Shown piece by piece: positions 7,515 through 13,459 of a DNA stretch of 14,533 bases. Source of the DNA: Clostridia bacterium (lineage in GTDB: Bacteria; Bacillota; Clostridia; TANB77; CAG-508). How positions within the stretch are numbered: the first letter of the stretch is position 1; each line of letters opens with the position of its first letter. The DNA lies in assembly GCA_022790685.1 (NCBI GenBank), contig JAAVXQ010000100.1, forward strand, positions 1-14,533, given 5' to 3'. A program made the translations under genes and the position numbers. The notes beneath the pieces are model-generated. The model had not been told where the DNA came from and did no database searches. It saw only the letters and a program-made list of their open reading frames with translations.

Positions 7515-8830
7515 ATGGAAGATAATAATAGAAAAGTAGTTGCTTTTTATACACTTCGGTTGTAAAGTAAATCAATATGAAACTAATGGCATGATTCAAA
7601 AATTTGAAGAGGCTGGATATAATATTGAAGATTTTGATAAAAAAGCAGATATCTATATTGTAAATACATGTACAGTAACAAATATGAGTGACAGAAAATC
7701 TAGGCAAATTTTAAGAAAAGCAAAAGAACTAAATTCTAATAGTGTTGTTATAGCTGTAGGTTGTTATGTTCAAGTAGCCAAAAAGGAAATAGAAAAAATT
7801 CCTGAAATAGATTTTGCACTTGGAAATAAAGAAAAAAAAGATATTGTAAAATATGTAGAGGATTTTTGTAAGGCTAAAGAGGAAATAGAATTAGCTGATG
7901 TTATGAAATCAGCAGAATATAATGAGTTTGGCACAGTTACATATACAGAAAAAACAAGAGCAGTGATAAAAGTTCAAGATGGATGTGATAGATTTTGCTC
8001 TTATTGCATAATTCCATATGCAAGAGGAAGAGTTAGAAGCAGAAAACCAGAAAATGTTATAGAAGAAATAAAAAATATTGCTAAAGAAAATATAAAAGAA
8101 GTCGTAATAACTGGTATACACATAGCTTCATATGGAAAAGATTTTGAAAAGGAATATAGATTAATTGATTTACTAGAAGAAATAAACGAAATTGCAGGAA
8201 TTGAAAGAATAAGACTTCGGATCTATAGAACCACTTCTAATAACTGATGAGTTTTTATTAAGATTGCAAAAATTAGAAAAAATATGTCATCAATTTCATT
8301 TATCACTTCAAAGCGCATGTACAGAAACTTTAAAAAGAATGAATAGAAGATACAGCATAGAAGAATTTAAAGAAATAACAGAAAAAATTAGAAGGGTATA
8401 CAAAGATGCAATACTTACAACAGATATAATTGTAGGATTTCCTGGAGAAACAGAAGAAGAATTTAAAACAACATATGAAAATTTGAAACAAATTAATTTT
8501 TATAAAATGCATGTATTTAAATATTCTCCAAGAAAATGGACGAAGGCGGCAGAAATGGAAAATCAAATTGATGGGAGCCTTAAAGAAAAAAGAAGTAAAA
8601 TTCTTATAGAATTATCAAATAAAAATGAAGAAGCTTATCAAAAAGAGTATATAGGAAGAAAGGTAAAAGTTTTATTTGAAGAAAAGAAAAATGGAGAGTA
8701 TGTGGGACATACAGCAAATTATATAATGGTAAAAGTTAAATCTAAAAAGGATATAAGAAATAAAATTTTAGATATTAAAATAATGGAAATTTCAGGATTA
8801 GAAATGATAGGAGAAATAATAGACAAATAG
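7515..8830 (+). CDS. mtaB: tRNA N6-threonylcarbamoyladenosine (t6A37) methylthiotransferase MtaB, needing two +1 frameshifts
   Basis: Radical SAM enzyme that methylthiolates t6A37 to ms2t6A in tRNAs reading ANN codons. The gene is in three frames: 7515-7556, 7558-8217 and 8219-8830. Skipping one C at 7557 and one at 8218 gives a continuous 437-residue protein of normal family length. Domains are intact: N-terminal MTTase domain (TLGCKVNQYET, NTCTVTN, VGCYVQ with the auxiliary-cluster cysteines), radical SAM core with DGCDRFCSYCIIPYARGR (CxxxCxxC), then RLGSIEP, HLSLQS, DIIVGFPGETEEEF, and a C-terminal TRAM-like domain. The start at ATG 7515 is read from MEDNNRKVVAFYTL, the usual N-terminus. 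AGGAGAAAGG lies 14 bases upstream, somewhat far. Both shift sites have the form CTT-C-GGN with an in-frame CGG. The rest of the frame shows no decay, so I treat it as functional and not as a pseudogene. A TATAAT at 7472-7477 lacks a good -35 box. Confidence 0.9.
7554..7560 (+). other. +1 frameshift site 1 in mtaB (CTT-C-GGT)
   Basis: The frame from ATG 7515 reads ...TAT ACA CTT CGG TTG TAA and stops after 16 codons. Omitting C7557 gives ACA CTT GGT TGT AAA GTA, that is TLGCKV, the conserved MtaB motif whose Cys ligates the auxiliary iron-sulfur cluster. The shift therefore lies exactly between Leu14 and Gly15. The codon met by an unshifted ribosome is CGG. Confidence 0.85.
8215..8221 (+). other. 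+1 frameshift site 2 in mtaB (CTT-C-GGA)
   Basis: The middle frame reads AGA CTT CGG ATC TAT and stops at TGA 8245-8247. Omitting C8218 gives AGA CTT GGA TCT ATA GAA CCA, that is RLGSIEP, a conserved motif of the radical SAM methylthiotransferase core. The context CTT-C-GG is identical to that of site 1. Confidence 0.85.
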
Positions 8831-8921
8831 TAAAAATGAGGTTTAAGATAGAGAACCTATATGTAATTCTACTGTAATAATTTGGTAATTAAAACTTAAT
8901 ATACTTTTTGGCACAAATATA

Positions 8922-8950
8922 TTGATAAAAAAGCAACTATATAGTATAAA
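8922..8950 (+). promoter_or_regulatory. Promoter of the FLFQEI-repeat gene
   Basis: TTGATA (8922-8927), a 17-base spacer and TATAAA (8945-8950). AGGAGG at 8981-8986 and ATG 8994 follow at normal distances. This makes the small gene an independent unit even though no clear terminator follows mtaB. Confidence 0.6.
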
Positions 8951-8993
8951 TATAATAAAGAAAGTAGTTTTTGATTACTAAGGAGGAAACAAA

Positions 8994-9242
8994 ATGAGAG
9001 AATATAATTTAAATGAAGAGGCAAATTCAAATTTACCAGCACAAGTTGGAGTATGGGGAAAAGTTAAAAACTTTTTATTTCAAGAAATAGATTTAAATAA
9101 ACCTATAGTATTAGAGTTAACACCAAAAGAAGAAAAAGTTTTAACAGAAGTACATGACTTTTTATTCCAAGAAATTAAATTCCCAGAATTACATGATTTC
9201 TTATTTCAAGAAATTACTATTTTTGGAAAAAAGAATAAATAA
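8994..9242 (+). CDS. Small protein with three FLFQEI repeats, unknown function
   Basis: An 82-residue protein that I cannot assign to a named family. The hexapeptide FLFQEI occurs three times, at residues 27-32, 56-61 and 69-74, preceded by VKN, VHD and LHD. The last two copies are only 13 residues apart. An acidic-basic linker (LELTPKEEKVLTE, 40-52) separates the first two, and the C-terminus is basic (GKKNK). There is no signal peptide, membrane helix or cysteine, so it is probably cytosolic; each repeat may form an amphipathic strand or helix used for self-assembly or partner binding. The start is secure: AGGAGG sits 7 bases before ATG, a 17-spaced promoter lies upstream and a good terminator follows. 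It is monocistronic between mtaB and gapA. A short regulatory protein or binding scaffold is possible, but function is not known. Confidence 0.75.
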   Translation: MREYNLNEEANSNLPAQVGVWGKVKNFLFQEIDLNKPIVLELTPKEEKVLTEVHDFLFQEIKFPELHDFLFQEITIFGKKNK

Positions 9243-9252
9243 TAAAAAATGA

Positions 9253-9283
9253 GGTATGGTAATTTATTTATCATGCTTTTTTT
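9253..9283 (+). terminator. Intrinsic terminator of the FLFQEI-repeat gene
   Basis: A 10-bp stem with G-U pairs (arms 9253-9262 and 9268-9277, loop TTTAT) is followed by about six T residues, 10 bases after the stop codon. Confidence 0.75.
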
Positions 9284-9312
9284 ATAAAAATATTTGAATA
9301 TAAAAAATAAAG

Positions 9313-9360
9313 GAAAATATTAGAATTTATACTTATATAAAATTTTAATATTTTCTTTTT
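9313..9360 (+). terminator. Second, AT-rich hairpin in the gapA upstream region
   Basis: A 16-bp stem with one G-U pair (arms 9313-9328 and 9340-9355, 11-base loop) is followed by TTTTT. It may be a back-up terminator behind the one at 9253-9283. A partial copy of the 3' arm's complement recurs near 9380-9396. Because all arms are almost pure A/T, this could also be chance. The rest of 9361-9434 holds nothing I recognise. Confidence 0.35.
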
Positions 9361-9434
9361 GTTAGTAAAGATAAAAAGAAAAAATATTAAAATTGTTTAA
9401 AAAGCAAAAAAATGTAAAAACTATAAAAAGGTAC

Positions 9435-9463
9435 TTGAAAAACTATAAAAATTATTATAGAAT
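9435..9463 (+). promoter_or_regulatory. Putative gapA promoter
   Basis: TTGAAA (9435-9440), a 17-base spacer and TAGAAT (9458-9463). Transcription would begin near 9470, giving a leader of about 65 bases before ATG 9537. Confidence 0.5.
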
Positions 9464-9466
9464 GAT

Positions 9467-9491
9467 TTTGGTCAAAAATAAATAGACCAAA
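9467..9491. promoter_or_regulatory. Dyad overlapping the predicted gapA transcription start (candidate operator)
   Basis: TTTGGTC (9467-9473) and GACCAAA (9485-9491) form a perfect 7-bp inverted repeat with an 11-base spacer, directly downstream of the -10 box. TTTTT follows at 9492-9496. Position and symmetry suit a repressor site for a glycolytic regulator, as CggR does in B. subtilis, though the sequence is not the known CggR operator. The alternative is an RNA hairpin at the 5' end of the mRNA that affects stability or attenuation. Confidence 0.4.
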
Positions 9492-9536
9492 TTTTTAAAG
9501 ATACATTTTAGTATCAGAAGTGGAGGAAATGATATT

Positions 9537-10556
9537 ATGTCAGTAAAAGTAGCTATAAATGGTTTTGGACGTATTGGACGTCTTGCATTTAGACAAATGT
9601 TTGGAGCAGAAGGATATGAAATCGTTGCAATTAACGATTTAACAAGTCCTGATATGCTAGCTCATTTATTAAAATATGATTCTGCACAAAAAAGATATGA
9701 AAAAGCAGATTCTGTAGTTGCAGGAGCAGATTCAATAACAGTTGAAGGAAAAACAATTAAAATATATGCTGAAAAAGATGCAGCAAACTTACCTTGGGGA
9801 GAAATAGGAGTTGATGTTGTCCTAGAATGTACAGGATTCTATACATCAAAAGAAAAAGCATCTGCACATATAACAGCAGGAGCTAAAAAAGTTGTTATTT
9901 CAGCACCAGCTGGAAAAGATTTACCAACAATCGTTTATGGAGTAAATGAAGGTACTTTAACAGCAGGAGATAACATTATTTCTGCAGCTTCTTGTACAAC
10001 AAACTGCTTAGCTCCAATGGCTAAAGCATTAAATGATTATGCACCTATACAATCAGGAATTATGACAACAGTTCATGCTTACACAGGTGATCAAATGGTT
10101 TTAGATGGACCACATAGAAAAAATGATTTAAGAAGAGCTCGTGCAGCTGCTGTAAATATTGTTCCAAATTCAACAGGAGCAGCTAAAGCTATAGGATTAG
10201 TTATCCCAGAATTAAATGGAAAATTAATAGGTTCAGCTCAAAGAGTTCCAGTTCCAACAGGATCTACAACAATATTAGTTGCAACAGTAAGAAGTAATGA
10301 AGAAGTTACACCAGAATCAATAAATGCAGCTATGAAAGCAGCTTCTAGTGCTTCATTTGGATATACAGAAGAACCATTAGTTTCTTCAGATATTATAGGA
10401 ATTACTTATGGATCATTATTTGATAGTACTCAAACAATGGTTACAAAAGTAGAAGATGGATTATATCAAGTACAAGTAGTTTCTTGGTATGATAATGAAA
10501 ATTCTTACACAAGCCAAATGGTAAGAACAATAAAATATTTTGCAGAATTAAACTAG
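9537..10556 (+). CDS. gapA: Glyceraldehyde-3-phosphate dehydrogenase, type I
   Basis: Oxidises glyceraldehyde-3-phosphate with NAD+ and phosphate to 1,3-bisphosphoglycerate in the cytosol. The 339-residue length is normal. The N-terminal nucleotide-binding fold has INGFGRIGRLAFRQ, and AINDL supplies an Asp as in NAD-preferring enzymes. The catalytic motif SAASCTTNCLAP places the nucleophile at Cys153, and the partner His180 lies in TVHAYTGDQ, 27 residues later as in E. coli. RRARAAAVNIVPNSTGAAKA, RVPVPTGS and WYDNENSYTSQMVRT follow. The start at ATG 9537 follows GGAGG (9522-9526). Codon choice is more regular than in the neighbours (frequent GCT, GCA, GGA and GTT), as expected of a highly expressed gene. 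It heads the glycolytic cluster and is followed by two hairpins, so its mRNA level may be set apart from that of pgk. Confidence 0.98.
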   Translation: MSVKVAINGFGRIGRLAFRQMFGAEGYEIVAINDLTSPDMLAHLLKYDSAQKRYEKADSVVAGADSITVEGKTIKIYAEKDAANLPWGEIGVDVVLECTGFYTSKEKASAHITAGAKKVVISAPAGKDLPTIVYGVNEGTLTAGDNIISAASCTTNCLAPMAKALNDYAPIQSGIMTTVHAYTGDQMVLDGPHRKNDLRRARAAAVNIVPNSTGAAKAIGLVIPELNGKLIGSAQRVPVPTGSTTILVATVRSNEEVTPESINAAMKAASSASFGYTEEPLVSSDIIGITYGSLFDSTQTMVTKVEDGLYQVQVVSWYDNENSYTSQMVRTIKYFAELN

Positions 10557-10575
10557 TAAAATATAATATAAAAAT

Positions 10576-10607
10576 AAATAGCGTGGATATTGCTATCCAC
10601 GCTATTT
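10576..10607 (+). terminator. Strong hairpin after gapA (terminator or mRNA-stabilising structure)
   Basis: A perfect 14-bp stem (arms 10576-10589 and 10594-10607, core TAGCGTGGATA, loop TTGC) begins 20 bases after the gapA stop. The 3' arm ends in TTT but continues GCATAT, so the U tract is poor. It may block 3' exonucleases on gapA mRNA or reduce transcription into pgk. Confidence 0.55.
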
Positions 10608-10643
10608 GCATATAATTATCAAAATTGGCAAAAATAGTAAAAG

Positions 10644-10667
10644 AATACTTGAAAAGTATTTTTTTTT
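10644..10667 (+). terminator. Second hairpin with long T run between gapA and pgk
   Basis: AATACTT (10644-10650), a 3-base loop and AAGTATT (10654-10660) are followed by seven more T residues to 10667. The stem is short, but the U tract is the best in the window. A terminator or attenuator upstream of pgk is likely. No clean promoter is visible between here and pgk, so leaky read-through may feed the downstream genes. Confidence 0.5.
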
Positions 10668-10735
10668 GTTATAAAATAACTGTGGATAAAAATATAAAAA
10701 TAATGAAATTTATTTTTTGGGGAGGTAATAAAATT

Positions 10736-11920
10736 ATGAGTAAAAAAACAGTAAAGGATATTGATGTAAAAGGAAAGAAAGTATTAGTTAGATGTGATTT
10801 TAATGTTCCATATGATGAAAATAGAAAAATTACAGATAATAGAAGAATTGTTGCGGCACTTCCAACAATTAATTATTTATTAGAAAATGATTGTAAAGTA
10901 ATATTATGTTCACACCTTGGTAGACCAAAGGGAGAAGTAAAACCAGAATACTCAATGAACATAGTTGCAGAAGAATTATCAAGATTACTAGGAAAAGAAG
11001 TTAAACTTGCAAAAGATGTTGTAGGAACAGATGCTAAAAACTTAGCAGAAAATTTACAAGCAGGAGAAGTAATGCTTCTTGAAAATGTTAGATATGAAGC
11101 TGTAGAAGAGAAAAATGATGAGAATTTATCAAAAGAATTTGCAGCTTTAGCTGAAATATTTGTAAATGATGCTTTTGGAACTGCACATAGAGCACATAGT
11201 TCAACTACAGGTGTAGCAAGTTACTTACCAGCAGTATCAGGATTTTTGATTGAAAAAGAACTAAACTTTATGGGAACAGCTTTAGAGAATCCAGAAAGAC
11301 CATTCATGGCTATACTTGGAGGAAAAAAAGTATCTGATAAAATAGGTGTTATAAGAGCTTTACTTGAAAAAGTTGATGTATTAATGATAGGTGGAGCAAT
11401 GGCTTATACATTCTTTAAATCAATGGGATATGAAGTTGGAAACTCTATATGCGAATTAGATAAATTAGATTTAGCAAGAGAATTAATGGAAGAAGCTAAA
11501 GCTAAAGGTGTTAAACTTATGCTTCCAGTTGATACAAAAGTAGGAAAAGAATTTGATCCAAATACAGAAAGCAAAGTAGTTAAATATACAGAAATTCCAG
11601 ATGGATGGGAAGGATATGATATAGGAACAGAAACTATAGAAATTTATTCTAAAGAATTACAAAATGCAAAAACAGTAATATGGAATGGACCTTTAGGATT
11701 ATTTGAATTTGATCAATTTGCAGTTGGAACAAATAGTATTGCAAAAGTTTTAGCTGAGGTTAATGCAATTAAAATTATAGGTGGAGGAGATTCTGCAGCA
11801 GCTATTGAAAAAGCTGGATTAGCAGAAAAATTTACACATATTTCAACAGGTGGTGGAGCATCACTTGAATTTTTAGAAGGCAAAAAATTACCAGGAATTG
11901 AAGCTTTACAAGATAAATAA
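10736..11920 (+). CDS. pgk: Phosphoglycerate kinase
   Basis: Transfers phosphate from 1,3-bisphosphoglycerate to ADP, the first ATP-yielding step of glycolysis. The 394-residue protein has the substrate motifs RCDFNVP, HLGRPKG and LLENVRY, then VNDAFGTAHRAHSSTTG. In the nucleotide-binding half are GGKKVSDKIGVI, WNGPLGLFEF, GGGDSAAA and STGGGASLEFLEGK. The start at ATG 10736 is chosen because GGGGAGG (10719-10725) lies just upstream and MSKKTVKDIDVKGKKVLVR is the usual N-terminus. The frame stays open upstream to 10625, but that part runs through the terminator hairpin and is not family-like. The Nudix gene begins 11 bases after the stop, so the two share a transcript. Confidence 0.98.
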   Translation: MSKKTVKDIDVKGKKVLVRCDFNVPYDENRKITDNRRIVAALPTINYLLENDCKVILCSHLGRPKGEVKPEYSMNIVAEELSRLLGKEVKLAKDVVGTDAKNLAENLQAGEVMLLENVRYEAVEEKNDENLSKEFAALAEIFVNDAFGTAHRAHSSTTGVASYLPAVSGFLIEKELNFMGTALENPERPFMAILGGKKVSDKIGVIRALLEKVDVLMIGGAMAYTFFKSMGYEVGNSICELDKLDLARELMEEAKAKGVKLMLPVDTKVGKEFDPNTESKVVKYTEIPDGWEGYDIGTETIEIYSKELQNAKTVIWNGPLGLFEFDQFAVGTNSIAKVLAEVNAIKIIGGGDSAAAIEKAGLAEKFTHISTGGGASLEFLEGKKLPGIEALQDK

Positions 11921-11931
11921 TAGGAGAGAAA

Positions 11932-12582
11932 ATGTATAAAGTATATAGTGAAATGGCAGAAAAACAAAAGCCAGAAGAATTAATCATTTATACAGAGGAT
12001 AAAAAAGCTTTAGGTACTTTATCAAAAGGAACTTACGATAAAATAAAAGAAATAACTATTGGTGGCAATAAAATAGTTCCATGGGTGGAATGTGTAACTT
12101 GTTTTATAATAGATAAAAAAACAAAAGAAGTTGCTATACAACTAAGAGGAATGGATGAAATAGATCCTGGAGAGTTTGATTTATGTTCAGGTCATGTTTC
12201 AGCAGGTGAGATTAATAAAATAGCAATGATTAGAGAAATAAAAGAAGAAATGCTCATGGAAGGATATGATAATGATAGATTAGCCAGAGATCTTGTGTTT
12301 TGTGGAAAAGTAAAAATGGATTTTTCAAAAGCAAAATCTAGAAAAGGGAAAAAAATAAGATGTTTTACAACAGCATATGCTATTGTAATAGATGATAAAG
12401 AAGTAGTTAGCCCAAATCAAAAAGCTGTACTAAAAGTTGGTTGGATGAATTTTGACAGGCTAAAAGATGAGATAAGAAATTCAAATTTTAGATTTCCATA
12501 TACAGTGGAAAATTGCAATCAATATGAGAGAGTATTTGAAAATGTTGAAAAAGTTATTCGGAGGAAAATCAAATCAAGTTGA
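11932..12582 (+). CDS. Nudix hydrolase in the glycolytic operon; 3' end may be frameshifted
   Basis: A Nudix-fold protein expected to cleave a nucleoside-diphosphate-linked or related phosphorylated substrate. The Nudix box is GHVSAGEINKIAMIREIKEEML, matching G-x5-E-x7-REUxEE; the Gly after EE is replaced by Leu. The N-terminal EELIIYTEDKKALGTLSKG and WVECVTCFII resemble the IPP-isomerase-like/YfcD group, but the substrate is unknown. GGAGA precedes ATG 11932, and the gene sits 11 bases after pgk and 93 bases before tpiA. As annotated it has 216 residues, ending RRKIKSS with a TGA stop. Near the end it carries an in-frame CGG at 12559-12561 (ATT-C-GGA). Skipping C12559 would replace the tail by GGKSNQVDGLSFFRDNGR and end in TAA at 12614-12616. 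The core function does not depend on which end is right. Confidence 0.85.
   Translation: MYKVYSEMAEKQKPEELIIYTEDKKALGTLSKGTYDKIKEITIGGNKIVPWVECVTCFIIDKKTKEVAIQLRGMDEIDPGEFDLCSGHVSAGEINKIAMIREIKEEMLMEGYDNDRLARDLVFCGKVKMDFSKAKSRKGKKIRCFTTAYAIVIDDKEVVSPNQKAVLKVGWMNFDRLKDEIRNSNFRFPYTVENCNQYERVFENVEKVIRRKIKSS
12556..12562 (+). other. Candidate +1 frameshift site in the Nudix gene (ATT-C-GGA)
   Basis: The context is the same as at the three clear sites: a codon ending in U, then CGG followed by A. Unshifted, the frame continues CGG AGG AAA ATC AAA TCA AGT and stops at TGA, which would be the only TGA stop among the genes of this window. Shifted, it gives GGA GGA AAA TCA and runs 18 codons to TAA TAA. 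No conserved motif covers this tail, so the call is tentative. Confidence 0.45.
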
Positions 12583-12675
12583 TGGTTTAAGTTTTTTTAG
12601 GGATAATGGAAGATAATAAAATACTAAAATAATTAAATAAGTAATAGAATAAATTTTATTTAGGAGGAATTTATT

Positions 12676-13431
12676 ATGAGAAAAAAAGTTATTGCAGGAA
12701 ACTGGAAAATGAATATGCTTCCAAATGAAGCCATAGATTATATACAAAGTTTTGCACCAATGGTAGAAAACGCAGAAGCAGAAGTTATTTTATGTGTTCC
12801 ATATACAGATTTGTTTTATGCTTTACTTAATACTCAAGGAACAAATATAAAAATTGGAGCACAAAATATGCATTTTGAAGAAACAGGTGCATATACAGGA
12901 GAAGTTTCAGGAAAAATGTTAAAGGTGGTAGGTGTAGAATATGTAATAATAGGACACTCAGAAAGAAGACAAATGTTTAATGAAACAGATGAAACTGTAA
13001 ATAAGAAGATAAAAACGGCATTTGAAAATGAATTAAAACCAATAGTTTGCGTGGGAGAAACTTTAGAGGAAAGAGAAGCAGGAAAAACAGTAGAAAAAAT
13101 AACTACTCAAACAAGACTTGCTTTAGAAGGTCTAAATGCGAGCCAAGTAAAAAATACTATAATTGCTTATGAACCAATATGGGCAATAGGAACTGGAAAA
13201 ACAGCAACATCAGAAGATGCAAATAACAGTATAAAAGAAATAAGAGCAGAAATAAAAAAAATATATGGTGAAGATATAGCAAATGAAGTTATAATTCAAT
13301 ATGGCGGAAGTGTAAAATCATCAAATGCTAAAGAATTATTTAATACATCTGATATAGATGGAGGATTAGTTGGTGGAGCTAGTCTTAAACCAGAAGAATT
13401 TAGCAAGATTGTAAAATATAATGAAAATTAG
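12676..13431 (+). CDS. tpiA: Triosephosphate isomerase
   Basis: Interconverts dihydroxyacetone phosphate and glyceraldehyde-3-phosphate. The 251-residue TIM barrel is complete, with AGNWKMN (catalytic Lys11), IGHSERR (His94), AYEPIWAIGTGKTAT (catalytic Glu166 and the flexible loop 6), IQYGGSVKSSNA and DGGLVGGASLKPEEF (phosphate-binding glycines). The start at ATG 12676 follows AGGAGG (12662-12667). It lies 28 bases upstream of gpmI and after the Nudix gene, with no terminator on either side, in keeping with a pgk-nudix-tpiA-gpmI transcript. All arginine codons I checked are AGA. Confidence 0.98.
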   Translation: MRKKVIAGNWKMNMLPNEAIDYIQSFAPMVENAEAEVILCVPYTDLFYALLNTQGTNIKIGAQNMHFEETGAYTGEVSGKMLKVVGVEYVIIGHSERRQMFNETDETVNKKIKTAFENELKPIVCVGETLEEREAGKTVEKITTQTRLALEGLNASQVKNTIIAYEPIWAIGTGKTATSEDANNSIKEIRAEIKKIYGEDIANEVIIQYGGSVKSSNAKELFNTSDIDGGLVGGASLKPEEFSKIVKYNEN

Positions 13432-13459
13432 TTATATATAGAAAGGATAGAACTTAAAA

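Noticed and set aside
7554..8221. CGG reassigned to another amino acid as a normal triplet
   Set aside because: Reading CGG as any single amino acid does not restore the frame at the mtaB and gpmI sites. Only a one-base skip does.
7540..8830. mtaB as two separate genes (7540-8247 and 8264-8830) or as a pseudogene
   Set aside because: The pieces join into one complete MtaB of normal length by skipping one C at each of two identical sites, and no other damage is visible. Internal ATGs lack ribosome binding sites and would cut through conserved motifs.
8836..8862. Hairpin AGGTT...AACCT after mtaB as a terminator
   Set aside because: The stem is only 5 bp with a long loop and no T run follows.
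10625..10735. N-terminal extension of Pgk from ATG-like codons upstream of 10736
   Set aside because: The extra 37 residues run through the terminator hairpin and T tract, have no family similarity, and the GGGGAGG site fixes the start at 10736.
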